A stretch of DNA of 64,000 nucleotides from Bolinopsis microptera (Eukaryota; Ctenophora; Tentaculata; Lobata; Bolinopsidae): assembly GCF_026151205.1 (NCBI RefSeq), contig NC_087076.1, positions 13,315,675 through 13,379,674 of the forward strand. The letters are read 5' to 3'. This document shows positions 1 through 10,227 of the stretch, one piece after another. Position numbers and translations under genes: made by a program. A model generated the notes under the pieces. The model was not told the DNA's origin. It ran no database searches and was given only the letters and a program-made list of their open reading frames with translations. Each line of letters begins with the position of its first letter. The stretch's first letter is position 1.

Positions 1-258
1 ACAAAACCACAAGGAATAGGCAACTGTATTGTTCAATACTTCGTCGCTAGCTTGGTCCCAAAATGTTGAGATTAAACAAAGCGATTAAGAATTTTTGCAT
101 TATTCAAGAAGGGGACACACCCATCACATTGTTGTAAAATACAGCATGAACTTTTGTTAACTTATGTATGGAGTTATCGAAAAAATGTTCTACTTATATC
201 ACGAGATCATAACCGACAAAGGGTACCTAAACCTCTAACCACTTGCACTCCCCATCAG

Positions 259-3200
259 TGTTGCAAAAGACTACAACAGACTGCTCAAGTTTGGAGACAG
301 CTTGTACCGGTGCAAGCAGCTGAAGCGCGCGGCGCTGGGTCGCATGATGACCATCATGAAGCGTCAGAACAGTTCTCTTTTGTATCTGGAACAAGTTAGG
401 CAGCATCTCGGCAGATTACCTTCTATTGACCCCAATACTCGTACACTTCTGCTCTTCGGGTACACTTCTTTCTTGTTTATAATTATCACTTTGTTTCATA
501 TATTTTCTTCAAGTGTAGTGCATGTTTGCTATGGAGTGATATTCGTGTTTTTGTGAAATTGAGTATTCGAAAAGGATTGCGACGACTTCAATCGAATGAA
601 TAAGATATCGCCAATTAATGATTGTCATTAGTTTTATTGCAAAACGGACGGAAAACTTAATGTAATTAAAACTTTTAAAGTGTCTAAACGTTTAGTACAG
701 ACAGATCCGTCTAAAAAAATCGATCTGCTGACACTCCAAGCTTTCAGAGGTTTTTTGACGTTTTTGAGTCCCATTAGGTGCCCTTTATGGCTGACCAACT
801 TTTCCAAACTTTTCCACTTGTCTTAAGGCCACTTTTGCCACTTTACCACTTTTTACCACCTTTTTTGTTTGTCGAATATCTTTAGTTGTGAACATCGTAA
901 AAGGTTGCGGATCAATCGAGTGTGTTCATATTATCAGGAAGAAAAACTTTTGTTCAAACAATTTTTACGTCAGATAATAAGTTAATTGGATAATTATCAA
1001 TTAACTAATTAGCAAAATTCTAAAAAATTTTTATTGGCTAAAAATGATCGGAATAGCTTAAAACACGGAGAAAAGTAGTTTTTAGAAAAAATTTTAAAAT
1101 TTTTCACTTACATTTTTTTTTCGAGACTTACAAAAAATTTCGAAAATTAAAAAAATTTTTCCGCCAAAAGTGATCAAATCGCATGAAACACGGATAAAAA
1201 TGCCTTTCTAAAAAACGTAGTGAATTTTTCGTTTCAAGAAAACTTAAATCGCCAATATTTGTAGTTGGAGTTCAGTAAATCTCGGCAGATTTTAGTAATC
1301 AGGAATTAGTATTACTAAGTGAAGAGGTCTGAAACTGAAAAACGTTAACCATACGATCGCGCGGCGATATAAGAGTTTCATAAACTAATTTTCACAGAAA
1401 CTGCACCAATGGCACAGTCAAGATCGAAACGATAGCCTGCTGTACTGTCATTTTATTGATTTCAATGATGAATCAGTGGGGTTAAGATAATCACATTTGT
1501 AATAAAATATAAATAAAACATCTCTGTACCGTCAATTGTGCTAGTCTAAACCAGCCTACCTGTATTACCAGACCTCTTCTTTTCCTCGACAATCAAACCA
1601 AGTTGCTCATATCGCATTTGGTGAGTGATGTAAGTAGTAATACATATCGAGCTGTATTCAATCACAAAACGACACAATGCAATACGTGTATATTATATTA
1701 TGGCCCTTAATGAGGTATATGAAACGTTCTATATCGTACACTTCTCGTTTCTCCCGTGAGAGGCCCAGTATGGAGAGGTTTTACAGTTTATCACGAAAAC
1801 GTCTACTTGGCCTCATGGCTCAAAGAAGGCAAGAAAAGACCAGAAAGCTTTCAACTCGCTCTTTTCAATGCCCGTCCATCTGTCCCACATTAATCCTGAG
1901 CTGATCATCATAGCCCCGAATATCCTACGGGAAGAACCTGTATTTTTACCTCACGACGCGGACGTCCGGATTTCAAATCAACACCCTCAATAACATTAAC
2001 AATCCTTCCTGATCAGAATCTGTCTCTATTAGCAATTTCCAAAATATCCTGACTCTCGTGGAATATTTCACTGAATTAATTATTACCGGTTCTTTACTAC
2101 CCCTTGCCCGTCACTCGTATCTACATCTTACCCTTGCCAGTATGTTACCCTTGCTGATTTTACGTTTAGCCGACCCTGACATATGGGGGTGATTTGAGGT
2201 ATCCAGCATAGCAAATGAAGCGGTATGCAGAACAATACAAAACAAGTCACAGTTGATGTTGGAAGGTGTATTTACACTTGCTTTCTGGACCTGGCTGTTC
2301 CTTAGTTTCCTTGATCTGTTCTTACCTTCTTCGAACTGTAAATGAGCCATTTAATGAGGCCAAGTATACTTTTTCGTGATAAACTTTAAAACGTCTCTAT
2401 ACCGGGTTTCTCATTAAGAGCCATATAATATACACGTATTGTGTCGTATTCTGATTGAATACAGCTCGTTATGTATAAGTTTCAATACCTACAACACTAC
2501 TATATATATAGTTAGTGTTATATATAACAAATAATTTGAATGACAGGATGGATTACTGAGGGCACTGTGTTAAGGTGATTTGAATGACAGGATGGATTAC
2601 CGAGGGCACTGTGTTAAGGTGATTTAAGTGGGTCCCACTCCCCACCGACCATTCTTCTTTGTGTCATGAATACTTGCTTCATCATCTCCTTTTAATAAAA
2701 ATCACGGTGTCTTTATTGACTAAGCGCATTACTACTTACATCACCCACCAAATGCGATATGAGCAACTTGGTTTGATTGTCGAGGAAAAGAAGAGGTCTG
2801 GTAATACAGGTAGGCTGGTTTAGACTAGCACAATTGACGGTACAGAGATGTTTTATTTATATTTTATTACAAATGTGATTATCTTAACCCCACTGATTCA
2901 TCATTGAAATCAATAAAATGACAGTACAGCAGGCTATCGTTTCGATCTTGACTGTGCCATTGGTGCAGTTTCTGTGAAAATTAGTTTATGAAACTCTTAT
3001 ATCGCCGCGCGATCGTATGGTTAACGTTTTTCAGTTTCAGACCTCTTCACTTAGTAATACTAATTCCTGATTACTAAAATCTGCCGAGATTTACTGAACT
3101 CCAACTACAAATATTGGCGATTTAAGTTTTCTTGAAACGAAAAATTCACTACGTTTTTTAGAAAGGCATTTTTATCCGTGTTTCATGCGATTTGATCACT

Positions 3201-6200
3201 TTTGGCGGAAAAATTTTTTTAATTTTCGAAATTTTTTGTAAGTCTCGAAAAAAAAATGTAAGTGAAAAATTTTAAAATTTTTTCTAAAAACTACTTTTCT
3301 CCGTGTTTTAAGCTATTCCGATCATTTTTAGCCAATAAAAATTTTTTAGAATTTTGCTAATTAGTTAATTGATAATTATCCAATTAACTTATTATCTGAC
3401 GTAAAAATTGTTTGAACAAAAGTTTTTCTTCCTGATAATATGAACACACTCGATTGATCCGCAACCTTTTACGATGTTCACAACTAAAGATATTCGACAA
3501 ACAAAAAAGGTGGTAAAAAGTGGTAAAGTGGCAAAAAGTGGCCTTAAGACAAGTGGAAAAGTTTGGAAAAGTTGGTCAGCCATAAAGGGCACCTAATGGG
3601 ACTCAAAAACGTCAAAAAACCTCTGAAAGCTTGGAGTGTCAGCAGATCGATTTTTTTAGACGGATCTGTCTGTACTAGTTTGAGAATAATTCAAAACGAC
3701 GATTAAAAAGCTATTTAGTCAGAGTCGTAGTTTTATTCTCTTAGAAATGGGTCCTCTACAGGAACATTGCAGGAACAGTGCACATCTTTTCACATTTGTG
3801 CATTGTGCAATATATTACTTAGTGTAAGGAGTGTCCCTAAACTCCCTTTTAAAGTATGTGACTAAAACATTTAGGTGCCTAGTCGACTTGCAGTGTAGAT
3901 AAGTCAGATTATTCGTTGCAACCAGTAAACAACCGGGGGTAGGATTTGGCCGGGGCCGGGGCCGGGAATGTCCAAATTTTGCCGGGGCCGGGAATTGGCC
4001 GTTCTGGAATTTGGCCGGGGCCGGGGCCGGGCCGTGAATTTAATAAATCCACGGCCAAGTTAGAACTTTTCAGGACTTAGGATCTGAACTTATTTTTACA
4101 TGACATTATAATGTTCGTATCAATTGAACAGTTTAGAAGGTAATTAGATTTCATATATAATATTTTGGTAAAATAATTTTGTTCAGCTGAAACAGTAAAT
4201 AAAAGTTGGCACTCTGGACATCATCCTTTCAAAATTGAAAATCCATTTTAAGATTTATATGAAAGTTTTAGGCCGATTTCGATCAAAAATTCCCGGCCAA
4301 ATTCCCGGCAAAAATTGAAAATCGGCCGGGGCCGGGAAGAAATAGCTCCCCCGGCGCCGGGATTTCACGGCGCCGGGAATCCCGGTCGATTACTGGTTGC
4401 AACCTCCAAAATTACAAGAGCCATATCTAACAATACCCCACCCAGGTTCCCAAATTACAAGAGCCATATCTAACAATACCCCACCCAGGTTCCCAAATGT
4501 AGGAAAGTCCTCTTTTGTAAACCAGATAACACGCGCTAACGTGGAAGTACAGCCGTACGCGTTCACCACAAAGTCGCTCTACGTGGGACACACTGACTAT
4601 CAGTATTTGAGATGGCAGGTTATTGATACTCCTGGGATACTTGACAAGCCCCTGGAGGACAGGAATACTATTGAGATGCAGGTGAGTGCGGGAGTGCTGA
4701 ATAAGTGCTGAATTAGTGCTGAATTAATGCACTTTAAATAAGTGCTGAATTAGTGCACTTTAAATTAGTGCTGAATAAGTGCACTTTAAATTCTTACAAT
4801 TCTCATCCTTTATAAAATAGCACAGCTCTTAGTCCCAGACTCCCATGATCTTTGTAGGGGTCAACTTATTTCCAACGACGAGGCTGATATAAGAATGGCG
4901 TGTTTATTAAAGTATCTCATCGTACCTCTCCATACTAAACAAAATTCGTTCTTCAGGCCATCACTGCTCTAGCGCATCTACGCGCGTGCGTGGTGTGCGT
5001 CCTGGACATCAGCGAGCAATGTGGATACTCTCTGAAACAGCAGTGCGAACTGTTCGACAACATCAAGCCACTCTTCGCTAACAAGCCTATCATTGTAGCT
5101 CTCAACAAGATCGATGCTAGGAAACCTGAGGATCTCTCTCAAGAGGAAAAGGTTTGTTTAAATAATCTGATAAGGTTGGATAATTTTATGAATGTGCCAT
5201 GTGTGTGCAATTGATTGTACAGCTTATGTTTTTGACCTTTTTACTGAAAACTTATTTTATTTTAAATTTTATCGGATGTTTTCTGATTAGAATCGAGTCA
5301 CATACAACTTTTATCGAAAACTTAATCTTATCGGCTAATAGAATTTAATTCAATTATTACCTAGGTAATTTCACAAGGTAGTTAAATTAATCATATTAAA
5401 TTAATGCCTTTGAGCGTTCATTTTAATGTCCGTTCAAAATTATGTCCATTTACGAAATGTCCGGTCAAATAACGTCCGATTTCTGCTAGAACCGAGTCAC
5501 ATACAACTTTTATCGAAAACTTAATCTCATAGCTATAATAGAATTTAATTTAGTTATTTACCTGGGTATTGTTTGAATATATTAAGGAAATTACTATCAC
5601 AAACTATACTTCACCAAGAGATGTTATTTTATCACGTTATTATGAAGTTATAACAACCTCTTCTCTACAGAATCTACTAGAAGAGACGTTTAAGAAGAAC
5701 GCAAACGTGTTGGTTATCCCAATGTCCACTCTGACTCAGGAGGGAGTGTCTGAAGTACAGAACACAGCCTGTGATGCTCTTCTTGCTCACAGGATCGAGC
5801 AGAAGATGGCAGGAAACAAGGTCAATAATATATGTACCTTGTTTCAAACTCTTTTTTCTCAAAACTTACATTTTTTTTCAGTAAAGAAAAATTAATAATA
5901 CAGTTTTATGTGGTCTAGAGTAAACCAAGACTATCATTGCTGAAACTTATGTTTAAACAGGTTGAAAACATCCTGAACAGACTTCACGTAGCCGTCCCCA
6001 AAGCTTCCCAAGAAGTTCGAGCACCCCACATTCCGCAAGGAGTACTTGCCCGCCGTGTTGCCGGATACGTTAAGCCTGCTGAGATACGCAAGTTGGAGCG
6101 AGACATGGAACTGGAGTTGGGAGATGATTATATTCTCGACCTTAAGAAACACTACGATCTACCTAATCCTGATGATAAGTATGTGAAGCCGCCTTTAAAT

Positions 6201-7920
6201 ATTACTTTTGTAATATTTTAATCTATTTTAAAGTTGGGAATATTGCACCAAATTGGTCGAGAGGGGGGCCCCTCGAGACAAGTTTATAGCCTGATTGTTT
6301 AGGCGATCACACATCAACCATAAAAACTACTGTTTAGCAACCTTTATATTATCATTAGTTACGAGCTTTGTATTTCAGGTATGATGACATTCCAGAAGTT
6401 TGGGAAGGGCACAACATCGCTGATTTTGTCGACCCAGATATTGTGACTAAACTAGATGAACTGGAGAAGGTAGTATTACCCAGCATTTATTGTTATATTC
6501 TACAAATAAGTAGTGTTATCTTGGCCTCTTCAACAATCAACATGATATATTATCCTCAATTTATAATATTTCTATCCAATGATTGGTCTGATTTCAATTA
6601 TTACTTAAATTCCCCTGCACAGGAAGAAGCGATGCTAGAAGAAGCAGGTGTTTATGAAAGTGAAGATGAGAATTTGACGGAGGAGCAAAAGGATATACGA
6701 GAAAAAGCGGGTCTCATAAGAAAAGAGAAGGCCATAATCCGACACAAACATAGACTTAACAAACACAGGTATTTCGTGTTTATTCCCTCTTTTGCGCACG
6801 TTTGTACTTAGTTGGCAGCACCCATTTCTTCCCACGAGTGTAATTTAATGACAAATTGTTAAAATTCCTAGAAACCGCAAGAATTAGCCTATTTAAAAAA
6901 GTAAACATTCTTAAGTATTGGCATTGGTAAGTGGCATTTCTACTTACCATTGCAAAAATCTCAAGAATTGGAATTGCCACTAACCATCGAAACACACTTT
7001 TCAGTAATCGAACCCCAATGAGTGAAAGGGTGGTCAGGAAGAAACAGGGTATAAAACGTGCCCGAAGTATATCCAGAATGTCCCAAGACGAGTCCATGGA
7101 GGTTGATACTAAATTCCAGACGAAGAAAGTAAAGCCCGGTCGGGACGTCAGTGGTCTCCGAGATGCAAAAATGGTCAGTTTTAGGAAGTTGTTCTGTGGT
7201 TGACTCTCCCCTGTGTGGGTTTGGTGTTATTGTGTAGCACTATCACAAGTGTCAGCATAATGTTATCTTAAATGATGGGTGGAAGTGTTTAAATAATCAA
7301 CCTTAGTTGTCTTAAGCCTTGGCAAGGCTGCCTTGCTCTAAGGAAAACCACGAAGTAAGCTATGAATATCGCGCGTTATTAAGCGCGTAATTCGGCCTGT
7401 TTCATTCGGATTTGTTACATCGCGCCACGCGGGTGTCGTTTTTAACAAAGAAAGCACATTTTTAGTGCTGATCAGCACATGTCACTTTATATATTTTGTA
7501 CGCGCGTCCACGCCTCTCAAATTAAACGTGGTGCAGGCAGGGGCTGAGGGGCCACCCTTAATTTCCAAGTGGCCTGGCTTGGGTCTAACTCATAATCCAC
7601 GGTATAATATCATTACATAGCATATCGTGGGCGTAGCATTTAATAACGTATTCAGTCCTCGACACCCACACATGCCGTGCGTGATGCGCGCTGTTCAGGC
7701 ATTATAGTCTTACGTAATTCAGTTAATACTAGCCGACGGATATGACTACACATTATATTATTATAATAATAAATTATGTAATGGAAATAATAAGTAACAT
7801 TTTAACAATAAACCATATTAGAAAGCCGTGCTCACTACCATTTTGTTCAGGTCAAAGAAGTTCGAAAAAAGATGAAGAAATCTCAATAAAGATGAACCAG
7901 TTTGGAAAGGGCTGGTGAAC
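259..7920 (+). CDS. GTPBP4: Nucleolar GTP-binding protein 1 (NOG1/GTPBP4), 5'-partial, nine exons
   Basis: NOG1 is a nucleolar GTPase that joins pre-60S ribosomal particles and is needed for large-subunit maturation. Exons read as 259-459, 4489-4681, 4957-5151, 5671-5820, 5961-6178, 6379-6469, 6623-6768, 7005-7173 and about 7851-7920. All have AG/GT borders and the codon phases agree across every junction. The exons encode in order the helical N-terminal segment ([16 protein letters not shown]), the G1 loop (GFPNVGKSS, split by the 4-kb intron), [15 protein letters not shown], the G3 motif DTPG, the G4 motif NKID, the family block [12 protein letters not shown], and the C-terminal signature [11 protein letters not shown]. 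The first roughly 100 residues lie left of the window. The last exon starts [12 protein letters not shown] and then shifts frame twice while still showing KMNQFGK-like sequence, so the terminal basic tail is lost in a damaged stretch. About 25 residues of the usual tail between exons 7 and 8 also appear to be missing. The family assignment is secure. Confidence 0.95.
693..3677. mobile_element. Giant inverted-repeat (foldback) element, about 2985 bp
   Basis: Positions 693-1641 and 2728-3677 are reverse complements of each other over about 950 bp, and every stretch I compared matched. The outer ends read TAGTACAGACAGATCC and its complement. Inside lies a second, degraded inverted pair (about 1650-1830 against 2345-2470) around a spacer of about 500 bp. 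No convincing target-site duplication or transposase frame is visible. Short reading frames within the arms are mirror images rather than genes. A foldback DNA transposon or an inverted duplication of one element would both explain it. Confidence 0.85.
2530..2625. repeat. 45-bp direct duplication inside the palindrome spacer
   Basis: The stretch GATTTGAATGACAGGATGG through GTGTTAAGGT occurs twice in tandem with one or two mismatches. It lies in the part of the right inner segment that has no counterpart in the left half of the palindrome, so it arose after the arms formed or was inserted into one side. Confidence 0.75.
3923..4395. mobile_element. hAT-type MITE with GGCCGGGG interior
   Basis: The element begins CAGTAAACAACCGGG and ends CCCGGTCGATTACTG, an imperfect terminal inverted repeat of 15 bp or more. 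It is bracketed by an exact 8-bp duplication, GTTGCAAC (3915-3922 and 4396-4403). CAG...CTG termini with an 8-bp target duplication are the hallmark of hAT transposons. The interior is non-coding and carries repeated GGCCGGGGCCGG blocks next to each end, which are themselves self-complementary. It is a non-autonomous copy, 473 bp long. Confidence 0.85.
4408..4494 (+). repeat. 43-bp tandem duplication covering the NOG1 3' splice site
   Basis: The unit from ATTACAAGAGCC to CACCCAGGTTCCCAA occurs twice with a period of 43 bp, so two identical acceptors (AG at 4444-4445 and 4487-4488) stand in a row. Only the downstream one continues into the P-loop codons in frame. Use of the upstream one would add 43 nt and shift the frame. 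The copy abuts the target duplication of the hAT element on its left. Confidence 0.85.
4689..4795. repeat. Short degenerate tandem repeat (GTGCTGAATTA / GTGCACTTTAAA)
   Basis: Alternating copies of AGTGCTGAATTAGTGC and GCACTTTAAAT follow directly after a NOG1 exon donor, in the intron at 4682-4956. The rest of that intron shows no feature. Confidence 0.7.
5285..5575. repeat. Pair of diverged 85-bp direct repeats in a NOG1 intron
   Basis: The stretch GAGTCACATACAACTTTTAT followed by CGAAAACTTAATCT and ATAGAATTTAATT occurs near 5294 and again near 5490, about 198 bp apart, with several differences. Between them is a set of variations on GTCCGTTCAAA. No function is suggested. Confidence 0.6.
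7174..7850. other. NOG1 intron, repeat-like, no gene seen
   Basis: It runs between the [11 protein letters not shown] exon and the final exon. It holds small self-complementary stretches, for example GTGCTGATCAGCAC near 7467 and a CTTGGCAAGG-type hairpin near 7320. It contains no reading frame of interest. Confidence 0.6.
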
Positions 7921-7929
7921 GATCGCTTT

Positions 7930-7957
7930 TGAAAAAAAAAAAAAAAAAACAACCCCC

Positions 7958-7988
<31 letters not shown>

Positions 7989-8499
7989 GAAAAAAAAAAA
8001 AAAAAAACCCCAAACACCAAAAAAAAAAAAAACAAAAAAAAAAAGGGGGGGGGACGACCCAATAAAAAAAGGAAGGGGGGGACCCCCTTTTTGGGAAAAA
8101 AAAAAAAAAAAAAAAGGGGAAAAAAAAAAAAAAAAAAAAAAAAAAATCAAAAGGCAAGGGGCCCAACCCCCAAGGAAAACCCCCCCCCCTTTTTTCCGCC
8201 CTTTTCCCCACAACACCGCCCCCAAAAAAAAACCCCCCCCCCACCCCAAAATTTTTTAAAACCCTCCACCCCCAAAAACGGGGCCGGGGCCCTCCCCCCC
8301 CCCCCCCCCCCTTTTTTCCCAAAACCCTTTTTCCAACTTTTCCCAAAAAAACTTTCCCCCCCCACCCCCCCCACCCTTTCGGCATTATAGTCACTAACCA
8401 AAAAACCACATTCCCAAAAATTTTTTTTTTTTAAAAAAAAAATTACAAAAAAAACCAAAAAACCCTCCCCCCCCCGGCCAAAAAAAAATTCCAAAAAAA

Positions 8500-8532
<33 letters not shown>

Positions 8533-9640
8533 ACCGTTCCCCAAAAGGGGCCAAAAACGACCAAAAATTTTTTTTTTGGGGGGGCCCCCCCCCCCCCCCC
8601 TTTTTTTTTTCCCACAAACCAAAACCCTCCCCCGGGGTTTTTTTCCCAAAAAAAAAAACCCTTCCCCCCCCAAAAACCCCCCAAAAAAAAACCACCCCCC
8701 CCCCCCCCCCCCAAACCCCAAATTAAAACCTTTTCAACCCCCCCCCAAAACCCCCCCCCCCTTTCTAAAACGAACCCAAAAAATTAAAAAAACCTTCCCC
8801 CCCCCCAAAACCCCCCCCCCCCCCCCCCCCCAAAACCCCCCCCCCAACCCCCAAAAAACAACTGGCCCCAAAAAACAAACCCCCACCCTTTTCCCCCCCC
8901 CACCCCCCACCCCAACTTTTCCCCCTTTTTTTAAAACCAAAAAACCCCCCCCCCCCCCCCCCTTTTTAACCCAAAAAAAACCTAATTTATGAAAATTTTT
9001 TTTAAAATTTTTAAAAACCAAAAAAAACGCCGGTTTTTAAAATTTATAAAAAAGGGGGACTGATCTAAGTCAAATTTTCCCTTTAAATTACTTTTTTTCC
9101 CTTCGACCTGTTATTTCCCCCCAAACCGCTAAGACCCCTAAAATAGGAAAATTTTTTAAAATTTAAATTTTCGTAAAACCCCAGGTTATCCCCCGGGGGA
9201 AAGGTAACCCCCTTTTTTTTAAACGAAATATTTTGTTCAAAAACCAAAACCGGGTTTTAAAAAAATATTTCTTAAAAAACCCCAAAATTTTAAAAAGGGC
9301 TGGGGCCAGGAATGCCCAATTTTTAGGGGAGCCTCGTTTAGGGGTAAGTCTTCCTTTTTTTGGAAATTAAAAAATTTTGTTTTTTGGGTAAATTTTTAAA
9401 ATTTAAATTTAAATTAAAAGCCTTTATTAAATTTTGAAATTTAAACTTTTAAATTTCTTTTGGCCCAAACGTTAAATTCCAGTTAAAACGGGATGGGTAA
9501 AAAAAAGACATACCAGGGGGGGTAACCGGGGATTTAAAATTTAAAAATAACCTAATTTAAATTTTAAAACCATGTTTTTTTATTTTGTTTTATTTTGGTT
9601 TTCCCCCTTTTTTTTTTAAAATTTTGGTTAAGATTTCATT
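7930..9640. other. Homopolymer-dominated tract, probably defective assembly
   Basis: From 7930 to about 9000 nearly every base sits in an A or C run of 5 to 40, with G and T runs between. From 9000 to 9640 the sequence becomes runs of two to four identical bases (AAATTTAAATTT, CCCCGGGGG). Natural genomic DNA rarely looks like this for 1.7 kb. The NOG1 coding frame collapses at its left edge. All long frames in it are lysine/proline or phenylalanine/glycine strings without meaning. The true sequence, including the end of NOG1, is probably hidden here. Confidence 0.8.
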
Positions 9641-10227
9641 TTAAAGTTATAGCACAGATATTTGGTTTTATGTTATTTAAAGGATTTTAATCTTGAGTCT
9701 AAGTTTTCTCATTCTTATTGTTAAAAGTTAAATTTGGTCGAGGTTTCATTAAGTTATACTACAGATATATGGTTTAAAACTTTGAAATGCATACTGAATA
9801 GCAAACGAAATGTGAAATGACTCAAAAGCTTGAAATTTCAAATAAAATTGAACTTAACAATGAAATGTTGAAAACAGTCAGTTCCAATGGAACAATGATT
9901 ACTTTCATGCTGAATGGTAATAGTGTAAGGGTTTAGTTAAAACATAATTTATGATTAAATTAACAACCTAATGCTGGTGTTAATATATGATAAATAATAA
10001 TTGAATGATGTATTGATGACATAAAACTGCAATTTTCAACCAAGCATATTTTAACGAATTTTACTTTAACTCTTATAAACGTTACTGAAATACATGCTAT
10101 AAAATACTACGAACAACAGCTTTCTACCCAGCTGACACACAAAAACACAGGTCATAGTTCAAAAGCGAAGCATAAAAAACATTAACAGCAATCAACATTT
10201 AAACTAAAAATCAACCCCGCCTTCAAT
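9641..10227. other. AT-rich stretch, nothing recognised
   Basis: The composition returns to normal here. It probably contains the 3' untranslated region of the convergent minus-strand membrane-protein gene. There is no frame, repeat or RNA signature I can support. Confidence 0.4.

Larger units (their letters stand above)
460..4488 (+). other. NOG1 intron of 4 kb between the G1-loop half codons
   Basis: The donor GTACAC follows TTC-GG and the acceptor CCCAG precedes G-TTC, so the glycine codon of the P-loop is split across the intron. The interior is almost entirely mobile or repeated DNA: a 2.99-kb palindrome at 693-3677, a GGCCGGGG-rich hAT-type element at 3923-4395, and a 43-bp duplication at the acceptor. 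Between 460 and 692 there is only AT-rich sequence with no recognisable feature. Confidence 0.85.

Noticed and set aside
2111-2350. 79-codon minus-strand frame in the palindrome centre
   Set aside because: It lies within degraded inverted DNA, and its mirror partner at 1677-1904 encodes a different sequence; no domain.
7818-9021. Several long open frames on both strands (Lys/Pro-rich and Phe/Gly-rich)
   Set aside because: They are translations of A, C, G and T runs; no start context, domain or codon pattern supports them.
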